Below the pieces are notes generated by a model that was not told the origin of the DNA, did no database searches, and was given only the letters and a program-made list of their open reading frames with translations. A stretch of 64,000 nucleotides of DNA. It comes from Treponema sp. UBA792 (GTDB lineage: Bacteria; Spirochaetota; Spirochaetia; Treponematales; Treponemataceae). Of this stretch, positions 54,497 through 63,134 are shown one piece after another. Positions within the stretch are counted from its first letter, which is position 1. The number at the start of each line of letters is the position of its first letter. The DNA lies in assembly GCA_002296965.1 (NCBI GenBank), contig DBIW01000012.1, positions 67,748-131,747 of the forward strand, in the 5' to 3' direction. Made by a program: the position numbers and the translations under genes.

Positions 54497-55798
54497 ATGA
54501 ACAAAAAAGCCTGCATTGTCCTTGCTGATGGACAGATTTTTGAAGGAACAGGATTCGGTGCTTCGGGTTGCATCACCGGAGAAGCGGTTTTTACTACAGG
54601 TATGACAGGTTATCTTGAGACGCTCACCGATCCAAGTTACTACGGTCAGATTGTGACACAGACTTTTCCGCTAATCGGAAATTACGGTGTCATTCCGCAG
54701 GATTTTGAAAGCGCAAAAAGTCATGTACGGGGCTACATCGTCCGTTCCCTCTGCGAAACTCCGTCCAATTTCCGCTGCAAGGAAACTCTGGACTCATTCC
54801 TGAAAACGAACAACATAATCGGTCTTATGGGAATCGACACCCGGCGGCTGACAAAAACTCTCCGCGAGACTGGCGTGATGAATGCGAGAATCATATCCGG
54901 AGACTCACCGGAAGCCACAAAAGAATTCGCGATGCTCAAAAATCCGCAGGAAAAACAGAAGCTGCTTGAACAGATAAAATCGTATAAAATAACCGGAGCC
55001 GTAAAAGCCGTAAGCGGAAACGCCGTCGGAATCGAGGAACCAGCTGATGCGGTTTTCAGAACATCGGCGGAATACAGGGCCGTTCCGGTGACAAAAGACG
55101 GACTGAAAGTAAACAATCCGGAAGAGGCGATGAAGAACGGAAAAGGAAAAAAAGTCGTCCTCTGGGATTTCGGCGCAAAGGCGAACATCAGGCGCGAGCT
55201 GCTCAAACGCGGTGTTGAAGTTGTGACAGTAAAAAGCGGCGCGACCGCAGAAGAAATTCTTGCGATGAATCCCGACGGAATCATGCTGAGCAACGGCCCC
55301 GGAGATCCGGCGGAAAACACAGATATAATAGAAGAAATAAGAAAAATATGCTCATCTGGAATTCCTGTGTTCGGAATATGCCTCGGACACCAGCTGCTTG
55401 CGCTTGCCCGCGGAGCCGCGACATCCAAACTGAAATACGGACACCGCGGCGGAAACCAGCCGGTCAAACAGCTTTTTTCCGGCAGAGTTTACATCACGAG
55501 CCAGAACCATGGCTACGCCGTAATGAATGAAAGCCTTCCGGCCGGAGCAGCTCTCAGTTTCGTGAACACAAACGACGGAACCTGCGAGGGAATCACCTAT
55601 ACAGACATTCCGGCATTCAGCGTGCAGTTCCATCCGGAAGCCGCAGGCGGTCCGCTAGACACGAATTTCCTTTTTGACGATTTTGTGAGCCTGATAAACG
55701 ACAGAAATCTGTTCAAAAATTTCAGGACGGAACACACACGGATTGATGCGATCGAATATTTCAGGAGCACGATAAAAACGACAAAAGCGGCGCAGTAG
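54497..55798 (+). CDS. carA: Carbamoyl-phosphate synthase small subunit
   Basis: The 433-residue protein has the N-terminal CPSase small-chain domain (GEAVFTTGMTGYLETLTDPSYYG) and a class I glutamine amidotransferase domain with nucleophile Cys in FGICLGHQLLALARG, then HGYAVMNESLP and the His-Glu pair in VQFHPEAAGGP. It hydrolyses glutamine and passes ammonia to CarB. It is about 50 residues longer than E. coli CarA, the extra being mainly a linker at about 150-215. carB is not adjacent. Confidence 0.95.
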   Translation: MNKKACIVLADGQIFEGTGFGASGCITGEAVFTTGMTGYLETLTDPSYYGQIVTQTFPLIGNYGVIPQDFESAKSHVRGYIVRSLCETPSNFRCKETLDSFLKTNNIIGLMGIDTRRLTKTLRETGVMNARIISGDSPEATKEFAMLKNPQEKQKLLEQIKSYKITGAVKAVSGNAVGIEEPADAVFRTSAEYRAVPVTKDGLKVNNPEEAMKNGKGKKVVLWDFGAKANIRRELLKRGVEVVTVKSGATAEEILAMNPDGIMLSNGPGDPAENTDIIEEIRKICSSGIPVFGICLGHQLLALARGAATSKLKYGHRGGNQPVKQLFSGRVYITSQNHGYAVMNESLPAGAALSFVNTNDGTCEGITYTDIPAFSVQFHPEAAGGPLDTNFLFDDFVSLINDRNLFKNFRTEHTRIDAIEYFRSTIKTTKAAQ

Positions 55799-55834
55799 CC
55801 TGAAATTCCGCCGGATAAAATTCAGCGGCAAATA

Positions 55835-55883
55835 AAGACAGCCTCCGTCATCGGACATTCAGTCCAAGGGCGGAGGCTGTCTT
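55835..55883 (-). terminator. Terminator of pheT
   Basis: A 13-bp perfect stem (AAGACAGCCTCCG / CGGAGGCTGTCTT) with a 23-base loop is followed on the minus strand by TTTATTT. It lies between convergent carA and pheT and probably stops both transcripts. Confidence 0.75.
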
Positions 55884-55930
55884 GTAAACATTCATCCCTT
55901 CAAAAATTCAGAGCACCGCAACCGGCATAA

Positions 55931-57670
55931 TCACATCAGCGACTCAAGGTCAAGCTCACCGGCCGCACACGGAGTTGTGATTGACCAGTTCTCCAGAATC
56001 TGCGGATGAATCTCGCCGAAGACACCGACCTTCTCGCCGTTCACGATGACGGCGGCCTGCCTGCCAGGAATAAAGCGCGGATCGTCACTTTCCACAACAT
56101 CATATTTGTGGTCGAGGAAGTAGAGCAGGGAAGACACTTCGGAAGCAAGGCTGTTGAAATTGGCTGAAGCGCTTGCCGTAAGAAATCCGATATGAGTGCG
56201 CGTCACCGTTCCCGTGTTCTCATCTTCCTTGATATATGCGACTTTTCCAATCTCGAAAATTTTATGGGGAAAAATCGCATTCGCCGAACCGCTTTCCGCG
56301 CGAAGCAGTGACGAGATGATTTCCGGCCGGATGAACTGATAGTTTTCGCTCATGGGATTGGCAATCTCTATCACCTTTGAACCGTCAATCATCATATTGT
56401 CGATATAATCTTTCCGGCTTCCGACATAATTAAAAATCATCTCCTGATAACCCAATCCGACCATAAGCGTTTTTGCCTTGCGGCTGAACTGCGTCACCGG
56501 AAGAAGCCTTCCGATTGTAAAATCATGCGGACTTTCAGGCTCAAATGACGAGACATCACAGCCAATCATCACATCTTCGATTATGTCAACCTCATGAAGA
56601 AAGTCATTTCTGTACGGAGCGGGATAAAGCGTTATCTCCACATCATCGTTTCCGTCGGAATTCTTTATGTCCGCAGTCGTGATACGGCTTCCCATACGGG
56701 CAAGCGCATCGGCGACTTTCTCGATTTTAAAGTCAGATCCCAGAAGGCTGTTCACATGGGAAAGGGTTGTCTTCGTAGTCGTCTGGAAATAAAACGGCAC
56801 CGTGATGTCGCGGCCAAGACCAGTCTCATAAGGATGACGGACTTTTATCGGAAGAATCTCATAACCGCAGTCGGCAAAATCGCAGGCGACAATATTCGCC
56901 GAAAGAACAAGATTCTCGATATTGTCTCCGGTCAGCTCGACCATAAGATCCTTGTCGCCGACTTTTACGGCTCCAAGCGTAGCGCTGTTGATTATCGGAG
57001 CCATTGAAAGAATCTCGCCCTTGTCATCTGACAGAAGCGGGAATTTCCTGCAGTCCTTGAGAATCCACCCGTAATCCCTGCCTTTCGGATGATCGGTCAG
57101 AATCTGGCGGCAGGTCATCGGCTCGGTACAGGCAAGCGGAACAAAACTTGTTTTGTCAGGATCCACCGCACGATATTTTACAGGAAATTTTATCTGGTCA
57201 ATACGGTAAATTCCCATCGAAATTGACTTGCGTTTGCGTCCGAAATTCCAGGCAAGCTTTTCCTGAGTCTGAATTATGTCAAGGAGCATCGGCTCGTCGA
57301 TCGGCTTTCCGGCAATCATAAATGCGACCATATAAGGACGGATTTCCTTAAGCTCAGGATCCACATTCACAATCCTTTCGCCGCAGTCCTTTATGTCATC
57401 CTTTGTGGAAATAAATTTCATGTAGTCAACGCATTTTCCGCCGTCATGAAGCCGTATCTGCCGGGCAACGCCATTCGTAGACCAGAGATCCGGACGGTTC
57501 GTGTCATTAAGTTCTATTTTTATCACGCGCTGCTCTTCCGGCTGGCTCATATCCGGTTTCTCATCAAGCTCGGCCTTGGCGCAGGGCAGTTTTGCCTCCA
57601 GCGTGTCATAATCATATTTCTTACCAAGCATACTGAAAAACAGTCTTTCGTTTACTTCAATTTTAGGCAT
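55931..57670 (-). CDS. pheT: Phenylalanyl-tRNA synthetase beta subunit, archaeal-like type
   Basis: The 579-residue protein is the short archaeal/eukaryal form of PheT, not the ~800-residue bacterial one with OB-fold and anticodon-binding extensions. It has B5-domain sequence (PYRNDFLHEVDIIEDVMIG), the core catalytic-like domain (MSENYQFIRPEIISSLLRAE) and a B3/B4-type domain near residues 100-250. It pairs with PheS to charge tRNA-Phe. Spirochaetes are known for this type, attributed to transfer from archaea. pheS is not next to it. It has a near-consensus promoter and a strong terminator. Confidence 0.92.
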   Translation of the reverse strand: MPKIEVNERLFFSMLGKKYDYDTLEAKLPCAKAELDEKPDMSQPEEQRVIKIELNDTNRPDLWSTNGVARQIRLHDGGKCVDYMKFISTKDDIKDCGERIVNVDPELKEIRPYMVAFMIAGKPIDEPMLLDIIQTQEKLAWNFGRKRKSISMGIYRIDQIKFPVKYRAVDPDKTSFVPLACTEPMTCRQILTDHPKGRDYGWILKDCRKFPLLSDDKGEILSMAPIINSATLGAVKVGDKDLMVELTGDNIENLVLSANIVACDFADCGYEILPIKVRHPYETGLGRDITVPFYFQTTTKTTLSHVNSLLGSDFKIEKVADALARMGSRITTADIKNSDGNDDVEITLYPAPYRNDFLHEVDIIEDVMIGCDVSSFEPESPHDFTIGRLLPVTQFSRKAKTLMVGLGYQEMIFNYVGSRKDYIDNMMIDGSKVIEIANPMSENYQFIRPEIISSLLRAESGSANAIFPHKIFEIGKVAYIKEDENTGTVTRTHIGFLTASASANFNSLASEVSSLLYFLDHKYDVVESDDPRFIPGRQAAVIVNGEKVGVFGEIHPQILENWSITTPCAAGELDLESLM

Positions 57671-57747
57671 TTTATTGTAAAGATCCGGCGGAAAACCGGA
57701 CGCTCCTCCTGGAAAAATCGTCGCTCTGACGCTGTTGTTTGCCGGAT

Positions 57748-57776
57748 ATTATAGAAAATAACATTCAGAAAATCAA
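57748..57776 (-). promoter_or_regulatory. Near-consensus promoter of pheT
   Basis: On the minus strand TTGATT (57776-57771) and TATAAT (57753-57748) are 17 bases apart. The predicted leader is about 70 bases and has a small hairpin (TCCGG / CCGGA, 57684-57700) but no T-box features. Confidence 0.75.
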
Positions 57777-57830
57777 CATAACGCAGGCGTTCAGGAAATC
57801 ACGGAATTCCGCCGCAGAAGATTTTTAATT

Positions 57831-58394
57831 TCAGAAATAAATTTTTGCGCTTACCGTTGTGGCCAAAAAACCGACGGCAAAAGCTTCCCAGAAACCGCCG
57901 TTTCCGTCAACAATCGTGAATTCAATGTTATTCTTTTTTCCGGTGTTGAACACGATGAACGGAAGATATGTCTTTACCGAAAATCCGAATTTCCTGGCGA
58001 ATCTAAGATTCGCTGAAAAATACGCTCCGGCTCCGTGCATAAACAGCGAATTGGAGTAATCATTTACATCAATGTCCATCTTGATTTTGTACGCAAGTCC
58101 TACGGATGAAAAATAAACGCCGAAAGGATTAGACGCATAGCCCAGCGATGCCTCCGGTCCAAGCGTAAGCATATTCTGCTCGACATTTCTGGCGATTGCG
58201 CATGAAGCCTCCAGGTCAATGCACCCCGCATAAAGATTGATTACGGGCGCAAATCCTATCGCGGAAACCCCGAATCCCGCCGCTCCACCGAAAAATTTTC
58301 CGTCATCATCATCTTCGTAGGAATATTCGTAAGCAGAAACGGAAGCCGCCATAAACAGGACAGCCGCAGCTGCCATAAGAATTCTTTTTCTCAT
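57831..58394 (-). CDS. Secreted, probable outer-membrane beta-barrel protein
   Basis: The 187-residue protein has a signal peptide (KRILMAAAAVLFMAASVSAY) and a glycine-rich beta-pattern mature part (KFFGGAAGFGVSAIGFAPVI) that ends in TTVSAKIYF, with the terminal Phe typical of outer-membrane barrels. An acidic patch (EYSYEDDDDGK) follows the signal peptide. No family is recognised. It is divergent from the polyene-block operon at 58523 and lies upstream of pheT on the same strand, with a pheT promoter between. Confidence 0.65.
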   Translation of the reverse strand: MRKRILMAAAAVLFMAASVSAYEYSYEDDDDGKFFGGAAGFGVSAIGFAPVINLYAGCIDLEASCAIARNVEQNMLTLGPEASLGYASNPFGVYFSSVGLAYKIKMDIDVNDYSNSLFMHGAGAYFSANLRFARKFGFSVKTYLPFIVFNTGKKNNIEFTIVDGNGGFWEAFAVGFLATTVSAKIYF

Positions 58395-58483
58395 CCTAAT
58401 TTACTCCCCGGCAATGCCGTTCTATAGTTTCTACGGATTATCCATGATTTTCGGCGTAAAAGCAAGCCGGCCACGACATCAGT

Positions 58484-58512
58484 TTGACAAAACAAAGCAT
58501 AAAATTTACAAT
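58484..58512 (+). promoter_or_regulatory. Promoter of the DUF3261 / ketosynthase operon
   Basis: Perfect TTGACA (58484-58489) and TACAAT (58507-58512) are 17 bases apart. Transcription should begin near 58519, only about four bases before the chosen ATG at 58523. Confidence 0.7.
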
Positions 58513-58522
58513 GATTTTGTTT

Positions 58523-59140
58523 ATGATTTCTTCCTTTTATAAGAAAAACTCTGTTTTCATAAAGAAAATTCTGCTTCTTACGACATCAGTCGCCGCAATG
58601 TGCACGGTGCTTTTTTCCTGCGCCTCGGCAAAAACGGCGGAACCGGCCCTGAATCCCGTCTATGTCACAAACACAAAAAAAATAAATCTTCTTCCGCCAA
58701 AGTACATGAGCGGACAGATTGACTCAATGCAGCTGCTGAACGGAAAATTCGGAAAGGAATCGTTCTCTTTGCTGGCCTACATCCATGCGGATCAGAACGA
58801 AATTTTCCTGTCGCTGCTCAATGATTTCGGAACGGACATGGGAAACCTTGTCTACGACGGCGTGTCGGCAGAATTTGACTCGGCGGTGTTTCCGGCCGCG
58901 CTCAAGGCTGAATATATAGTCGCCGACATCCAGTATGCATTCTACGACACGCAGAAAATCGCTGAGAATCTGGGCGCGTCAAAACTCGGCTTCGCTGTCA
59001 TTTCCGGCGGAGACGGAACGGAAATCAGACGCATAACCAACGGAACAAAACTGATCGCCGAAATCGAAAAGAAAACCGGGTCGGTAAGGATAACGAATTT
59101 TCTGCGCGGCTACGAATACAATCTTCTGGAAGGTGAATGA
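58523..59140 (+). CDS. DUF3261 lipoprotein, aryl-polyene cluster type
   Basis: The 205-residue protein has a lipoprotein signal (KKILLLTTSVAAMCTVLFSC). The mature part has the DUF3261 pattern: INLLPPKYMSGQID, LLAYIHADQNEIFLSLLN, DFGTDMGNLVYDGVSAEF and a LKAEYIVADIQYAFYDT block. This family is strongly tied to aryl-polyene loci and probably helps place the product in the outer membrane. Start codons at 58484 and 58511 overlap the promoter, so 58523 is chosen even though no Shine-Dalgarno is visible. The stop overlaps the ketosynthase ATG (ATGA). Confidence 0.78.
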   Translation: MISSFYKKNSVFIKKILLLTTSVAAMCTVLFSCASAKTAEPALNPVYVTNTKKINLLPPKYMSGQIDSMQLLNGKFGKESFSLLAYIHADQNEIFLSLLNDFGTDMGNLVYDGVSAEFDSAVFPAALKAEYIVADIQYAFYDTQKIAENLGASKLGFAVISGGDGTEIRRITNGTKLIAEIEKKTGSVRITNFLRGYEYNLLEGE

Positions 59141-60348
59141 TGGACGGAATCCGGAACTTTCTTTCAGAACCGGGCGTTATAAGCGCGGCCGGAAAATCCG
59201 CGGAAGCCCTGTGGAAATCCGTGACAACCGGCGACCGCAGCGGAATCAGAAAGGTGAGGACATCAACCGATGAGGAATTCTATGCGGCGCGTACCGACAA
59301 TTCCTTGCTCTGCGCATCGTCCGCAAAATACGACATGAGAATAATGAGGCTTGAGGAAGCCGCACTGGACATGATTTCCGGCGCAGTGGAAAAAGCAAAA
59401 TCCATGTTTCCCGCCGAAAGAATCGCCGTATGCGTCGGCTCATGCGACAACGGAACGGAATTCTCCGTCGCCGGCCACAGGGAATTTTTCTCCGGAGGAA
59501 AATTTCCAAAAGACTATTCCCTCGAAATTCAGGGTGCGGACTACGTCGCATCATTCGTCTCGGAAAAATTCGGACTGAAAGGGCCTTCCGCCACATTCAG
59601 CACTGCATGTTCATCAAGCGCGGTCGCAATGATAAAAGCCGCGGAACTGATAAAGGCAGGACTTGCGGATGCCGTCGTAACAGGCGGAGTGGACATCGCA
59701 TCGGACACGGTTCTTCTTGGATTCAACTCGCTGGAGGCCGTTTCTCCTGAAATGACAAATCCGTTCAGCGTGAACAGGCGCGGAATAACACTCGGCGAGG
59801 CGGCCGCTTTTTTTGTAATGTCGCGGGTTCCGCTGCAGGAAAATGCGCCGGAGATTGAACTGCTCGGCTGGGGAGAAGCGGCGGACGCGTATCACATGAC
59901 CTCGCCGGATCCGTCCGGAAAGGGCGCGGAATCGGCCATAAGACGCGCGCTCAGTTCCGCCGGACTTGAACCGTCCCAGATTGACTACATAAACTTGCAT
60001 GGAACCGGAACAAAATTCAACGATTCAATGGAAGCGAAAGCCGTAAATTCTGTGTTCGCAGGCCTGAATGTTCCGGCAAGCTCAACAAAATCAGTAACGG
60101 GCCACACACTCGGAGCCGCCGCCGCGCTCGAAGCCGCAATATGCTGGATGGCCGTGAAAAACGGAGCGGAAAAGACAGCGGCGCTTCCGATTCAGGTTTG
60201 GGACAAAATCCGGGATCCGGAAATTCCTGAGCTGAATTTTGTCAGCCGTGGAGACGAAATCCACGTAGCCGGCCCCATAAGAAAATGCCTTTCGAATTCA
60301 TTCGCATTCGGAGGTGCGGACGCAAGCCTGATAATAGGAGTCCGCTGA
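59137..60348 (+). CDS. Beta-ketoacyl synthase (active), polyene cluster ketosynthase
   Basis: The 403-residue thiolase-fold enzyme condenses malonyl units onto a growing chain. The Cys-His-His triad is complete: Cys158 in STACSSSAV, His288 in NLHGTGTKFND and His323 in VTGHTLGAAAA. The N terminus (FLSEPGVISAAGKSAEALWKS) is typical of the first ketosynthase in aryl-polyene clusters, as distinct from FabF. A second ATG is one codon in. It overlaps the DUF3261 gene by four bases and precedes the dehydratase, ketoreductase and second ketosynthase. Its partner is probably the chain-length factor at 18319. Confidence 0.85.
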   Translation: MMDGIRNFLSEPGVISAAGKSAEALWKSVTTGDRSGIRKVRTSTDEEFYAARTDNSLLCASSAKYDMRIMRLEEAALDMISGAVEKAKSMFPAERIAVCVGSCDNGTEFSVAGHREFFSGGKFPKDYSLEIQGADYVASFVSEKFGLKGPSATFSTACSSSAVAMIKAAELIKAGLADAVVTGGVDIASDTVLLGFNSLEAVSPEMTNPFSVNRRGITLGEAAAFFVMSRVPLQENAPEIELLGWGEAADAYHMTSPDPSGKGAESAIRRALSSAGLEPSQIDYINLHGTGTKFNDSMEAKAVNSVFAGLNVPASSTKSVTGHTLGAAAALEAAICWMAVKNGAEKTAALPIQVWDKIRDPEIPELNFVSRGDEIHVAGPIRKCLSNSFAFGGADASLIIGVR

Positions 60349-60431
60349 AAAAGCACAAGGCTGACGGAAAATCCGTCAGATTTTATATTTTCAAGTTTGC
60401 GTTGCAAATTTTTATCAACTGGAGATATTTT

Positions 60432-60926
60432 ATGGAAAAAATAACAATCCCGCAGTTCATTGACCACGACGAGCTTATCTGGATGCTTCCGCACAAAGGC
60501 AAGATGTTTCTGCTTTCGCGCGTGACTCAGCATGACGGAACAAACCACACAATCACAAGCGAATACGACATCACCGAAAACTGCATTTTCTACGAACCGG
60601 AATTCGACGGTGTTCCGTCCTGGGCAGGCTTTGAATTCATGGCGCAGGGAATTTCGGCACTTACGGGAATCACAAACAAGGAGAAGGGAAGGGAACCTCT
60701 TCCCGGATTTATTCTCAGCGTGTCGGAATTCAAGGCGGAAGTCGGATATTTCAAGAACGGAACAACAATTCAGATGAAAATCCGCGAGGACTACAGGGAA
60801 GAGGAGAATCACATCTACAGATATATCTGCGAGCTGTATGCGGAAAAAGGCGATGAGAAACCTTCAGTAACCGCAAAAATAACGGTGATGGAAACCGAAG
60901 ACATCCATTCGCTTTTCAAGGACTAG
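60432..60926 (+). CDS. Hotdog 3-hydroxyacyl-thioester dehydratase, polyene cluster type
   Basis: The 164-residue protein has the FabZ/FabA-like motif MLPHKGKMFLLSRVTQHDG with catalytic His21 and the central helix GFEFMAQGISALTG with acidic Glu68. In aryl-polyene systems this dehydratase removes water after each ketoreduction, leaving a conjugated double bond. GGAG lies seven bases before the chosen ATG. It sits between the ketosynthase and the ketoreductase on one strand with 60-85-base gaps. Confidence 0.83.
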   Translation: MEKITIPQFIDHDELIWMLPHKGKMFLLSRVTQHDGTNHTITSEYDITENCIFYEPEFDGVPSWAGFEFMAQGISALTGITNKEKGREPLPGFILSVSEFKAEVGYFKNGTTIQMKIREDYREEENHIYRYICELYAEKGDEKPSVTAKITVMETEDIHSLFKD

Positions 60927-60992
60927 CACGGTGTTGGAAGGCAGCCAGAAACTGCTTTTATTATCTTAAATATATTCAGTTTGGAGTAAAAA

Positions 60993-61745
60993 ATGGAAAA
61001 TCAGAATGCTGACAAAAAAGTGCTGGTGACAGGAGCCAGCGGCGGAATAGGACGTGCGGTCGCGGTCGAGGCGGCAAAAGCCGGATATTATGTAATCTGC
61101 CATTACAACGGAAGCCAGGCAAAGGCAGAAGAGACTCTTGCCCAGATAAAGGCGGCCGGCGGCGAGGGAGAACTGATTCAGTTTGACGTATCGAACCGCG
61201 AGGACTGCAAGACAAAACTCAAGGAGCTTACGGACAGATACGGAGCGCTCTGGGGAATCGTGAACAATGCCGGCGTAACCCGCGACAACACCTTTGCCGC
61301 GCTCAGCGGAGAGGACTGGGACAAGGTAATCCACACGAATCTGGATAGTTTCTACAATGTGCTGAATCCGCTTATCATGCCGATGGCAAGCCGCAAGAAC
61401 AAACGCGGCGGAAGAATAATCACAATCTCATCCGTCAGCGGAATCAACGGAAACCGCGGTCAGACAAACTACAGCGCGTCAAAGGCGGGAATCATCGGTG
61501 CGACAAAAGCGCTTGCGGTGGAGCTTGCAGGCCGCAACATCACGGTGAATGCGATTGCACCGGGCGTAATAGACACCGACATGACAAAAGCCATCAATCC
61601 GGAAGTTTACGACATGATAATGGGAACAATTCCGATGAAACGCGCCGGAAAACCGGAGGAAATCGGAGCCACGGCAGTATTCTTGCTTTCGGAAGGCGCG
61701 GCATACATAACAAGACAGGTCATCACTGTTGACGGAGGACTCTGA
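60993..61745 (+). CDS. 3-oxoacyl-ACP reductase (FabG type), polyene cluster
   Basis: The 250-residue short-chain dehydrogenase has the NADPH-binding VLVTGASGGIGRA, NNAGV at 91-95, and the catalytic Ser147, Tyr160 and Lys164 (TISSVSG, NYSASKAG). It reduces the beta-keto intermediate in each cycle. The position between dehydratase and second ketosynthase mirrors aryl-polyene cluster order; a housekeeping FabG would be expected near fabD and acpP, neither of which is here. TTGGAG precedes the ATG. Confidence 0.87.
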   Translation: MENQNADKKVLVTGASGGIGRAVAVEAAKAGYYVICHYNGSQAKAEETLAQIKAAGGEGELIQFDVSNREDCKTKLKELTDRYGALWGIVNNAGVTRDNTFAALSGEDWDKVIHTNLDSFYNVLNPLIMPMASRKNKRGGRIITISSVSGINGNRGQTNYSASKAGIIGATKALAVELAGRNITVNAIAPGVIDTDMTKAINPEVYDMIMGTIPMKRAGKPEEIGATAVFLLSEGAAYITRQVITVDGGL

Positions 61746-61746
61746 T

Positions 61747-63009
61747 ATGGAATTTACAAAAGCAAACGGAAAACGCCGTGTCGTGGTGACCGGCGGAGGA
61801 ATGCTCAGCGGACTCGGACGGGACTGGAATTCCGCATACGAGAACCTGAAGGCATGTAAAAACAAAATCCGCTATATGCCGGAATGGGAACGCTTCACCA
61901 AGATGAACACACGGATGGCCTGTCCTTACGACGGTGAGCTTCCGTCATTTCCGCGCAAAAAAATCCGCGGTATGGGACGTGTCGCGCTGCTTTCTCTTGT
62001 GACGACCGAGGAAGCGCTGAAAATGGCCGGATTTCTAAAAGAAGACGGCGATGTGATTGACGAGCTTAAAAACGGCCGCACAGGAATCGCATACGGAACC
62101 TGCATGGGCAGCATGGACGCAATCGGTGATCTGGCAAAAATGGTCGAGACGGGCGATTCCTCCCATCTGAATTCGCAGACATACATAAAAGCCATGCCGC
62201 AGACCAACGCCTGCAACCTTTCTGTATATTATCAGATCCGCGGACGCGTAATCGTCACGGACACCGCCTGCACATCCGGAAGCCAGTCCATCGGTTACGC
62301 ATACGAGGCGATTGAGGACGGAAGACAGGAAATAATGATTGCCGGCGGAGCGGAGGAGCTTTCGGCTCCGGACGCAGCTATATTCGACACGCTCGGCGCC
62401 ACAAGCTGTCTGAACAAAACGCCCGAACTCACGCCAAAATGTTTTGACAAGGACAGGGACGGTCTTGTAATCGGAGAAGGAGCCGGAACTCTGATTCTGG
62501 AGGATCTGGAGCACGCCGTAAAACGCGGAGCAAAAATCTACGCAGAAATCGCCGGATTCGGAACGAACATGGACGGAACACACATAACAAGCCCCAACGC
62601 CGAGACACAGGCGCTTGCCCTTGAGATGGCGATTCAGGATGCCGGAATCAGCAAGGAGCAGATTGCATACATCAACGCGCACGGAACAGCCACACATCAC
62701 GGAGACATTTCCGAATCCCAGGCGGTGTACAAAGTGTTCAACCGCGCAGTTCCAATCTCATCGACAAAAAGCTACATCGGACACATTCTCGGAGCCTGCG
62801 GCTGCGTCGAATCATGGCTTACAATCAACATGATGAACGAAGGCTGGTTCCATCCGAACGTAAACCTCGTGAACGTTGACCCGGAATGCGCGCCGCTTGA
62901 CTACATTCAGGGAGAAGGCCGCAGAATCGACGCCGAATATGTCATGTCGAACAACTTTGCGTTCGGCGGCGTGAACACAAGCCTGATTTTCAGGAAATTC
63001 CGCGAATAG
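61747..63009 (+). CDS. FabF-like beta-ketoacyl synthase (active), polyene cluster
   Basis: The 420-residue enzyme has a full triad: Cys175 in TDTACTSGSQSI, His312 in INAHGTATHHGD and His346 in SYIGHILGACG. Compared with FabF it has an altered region after the active Cys and a CGCVES segment in the C-terminal motif. It starts one base after the ketoreductase stop, with GGAGG inside that gene. As the last gene in the block it corresponds to the second ketosynthase of aryl-polyene loci. A perfect-looking terminator follows. Confidence 0.86.
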   Translation: MEFTKANGKRRVVVTGGGMLSGLGRDWNSAYENLKACKNKIRYMPEWERFTKMNTRMACPYDGELPSFPRKKIRGMGRVALLSLVTTEEALKMAGFLKEDGDVIDELKNGRTGIAYGTCMGSMDAIGDLAKMVETGDSSHLNSQTYIKAMPQTNACNLSVYYQIRGRVIVTDTACTSGSQSIGYAYEAIEDGRQEIMIAGGAEELSAPDAAIFDTLGATSCLNKTPELTPKCFDKDRDGLVIGEGAGTLILEDLEHAVKRGAKIYAEIAGFGTNMDGTHITSPNAETQALALEMAIQDAGISKEQIAYINAHGTATHHGDISESQAVYKVFNRAVPISSTKSYIGHILGACGCVESWLTINMMNEGWFHPNVNLVNVDPECAPLDYIQGEGRRIDAEYVMSNNFAFGGVNTSLIFRKFRE

Positions 63010-63042
63010 AACAAAAACAGCCCGCAGCGGCTCGTATACAAG

Positions 63043-63095
63043 AAAGGGGATCTCCCGAAAGCTTCTCTGCGCTTATCGGGAATCCCCTTTTGTAT
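63043..63095 (+). terminator. Terminator of the polyene operon
   Basis: AAAGGGGAT pairs with ATCCCCTTT, with an inner CCCGA/TCGGG extension across a one-base irregularity and about a 15-base loop, then TTGTATTT. It lies 34 bases after the second ketosynthase stop. Confidence 0.8.
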
Positions 63096-63134
63096 TTAAC
63101 GGAATCTCAGGCGGAAGAATTACATCAGAAAGAC

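Noticed and set aside
57671..57780. T-box riboswitch before pheT
   Set aside because: The leader is only about 70 bases with small hairpins and no T-box sequence or terminator/antiterminator pair.
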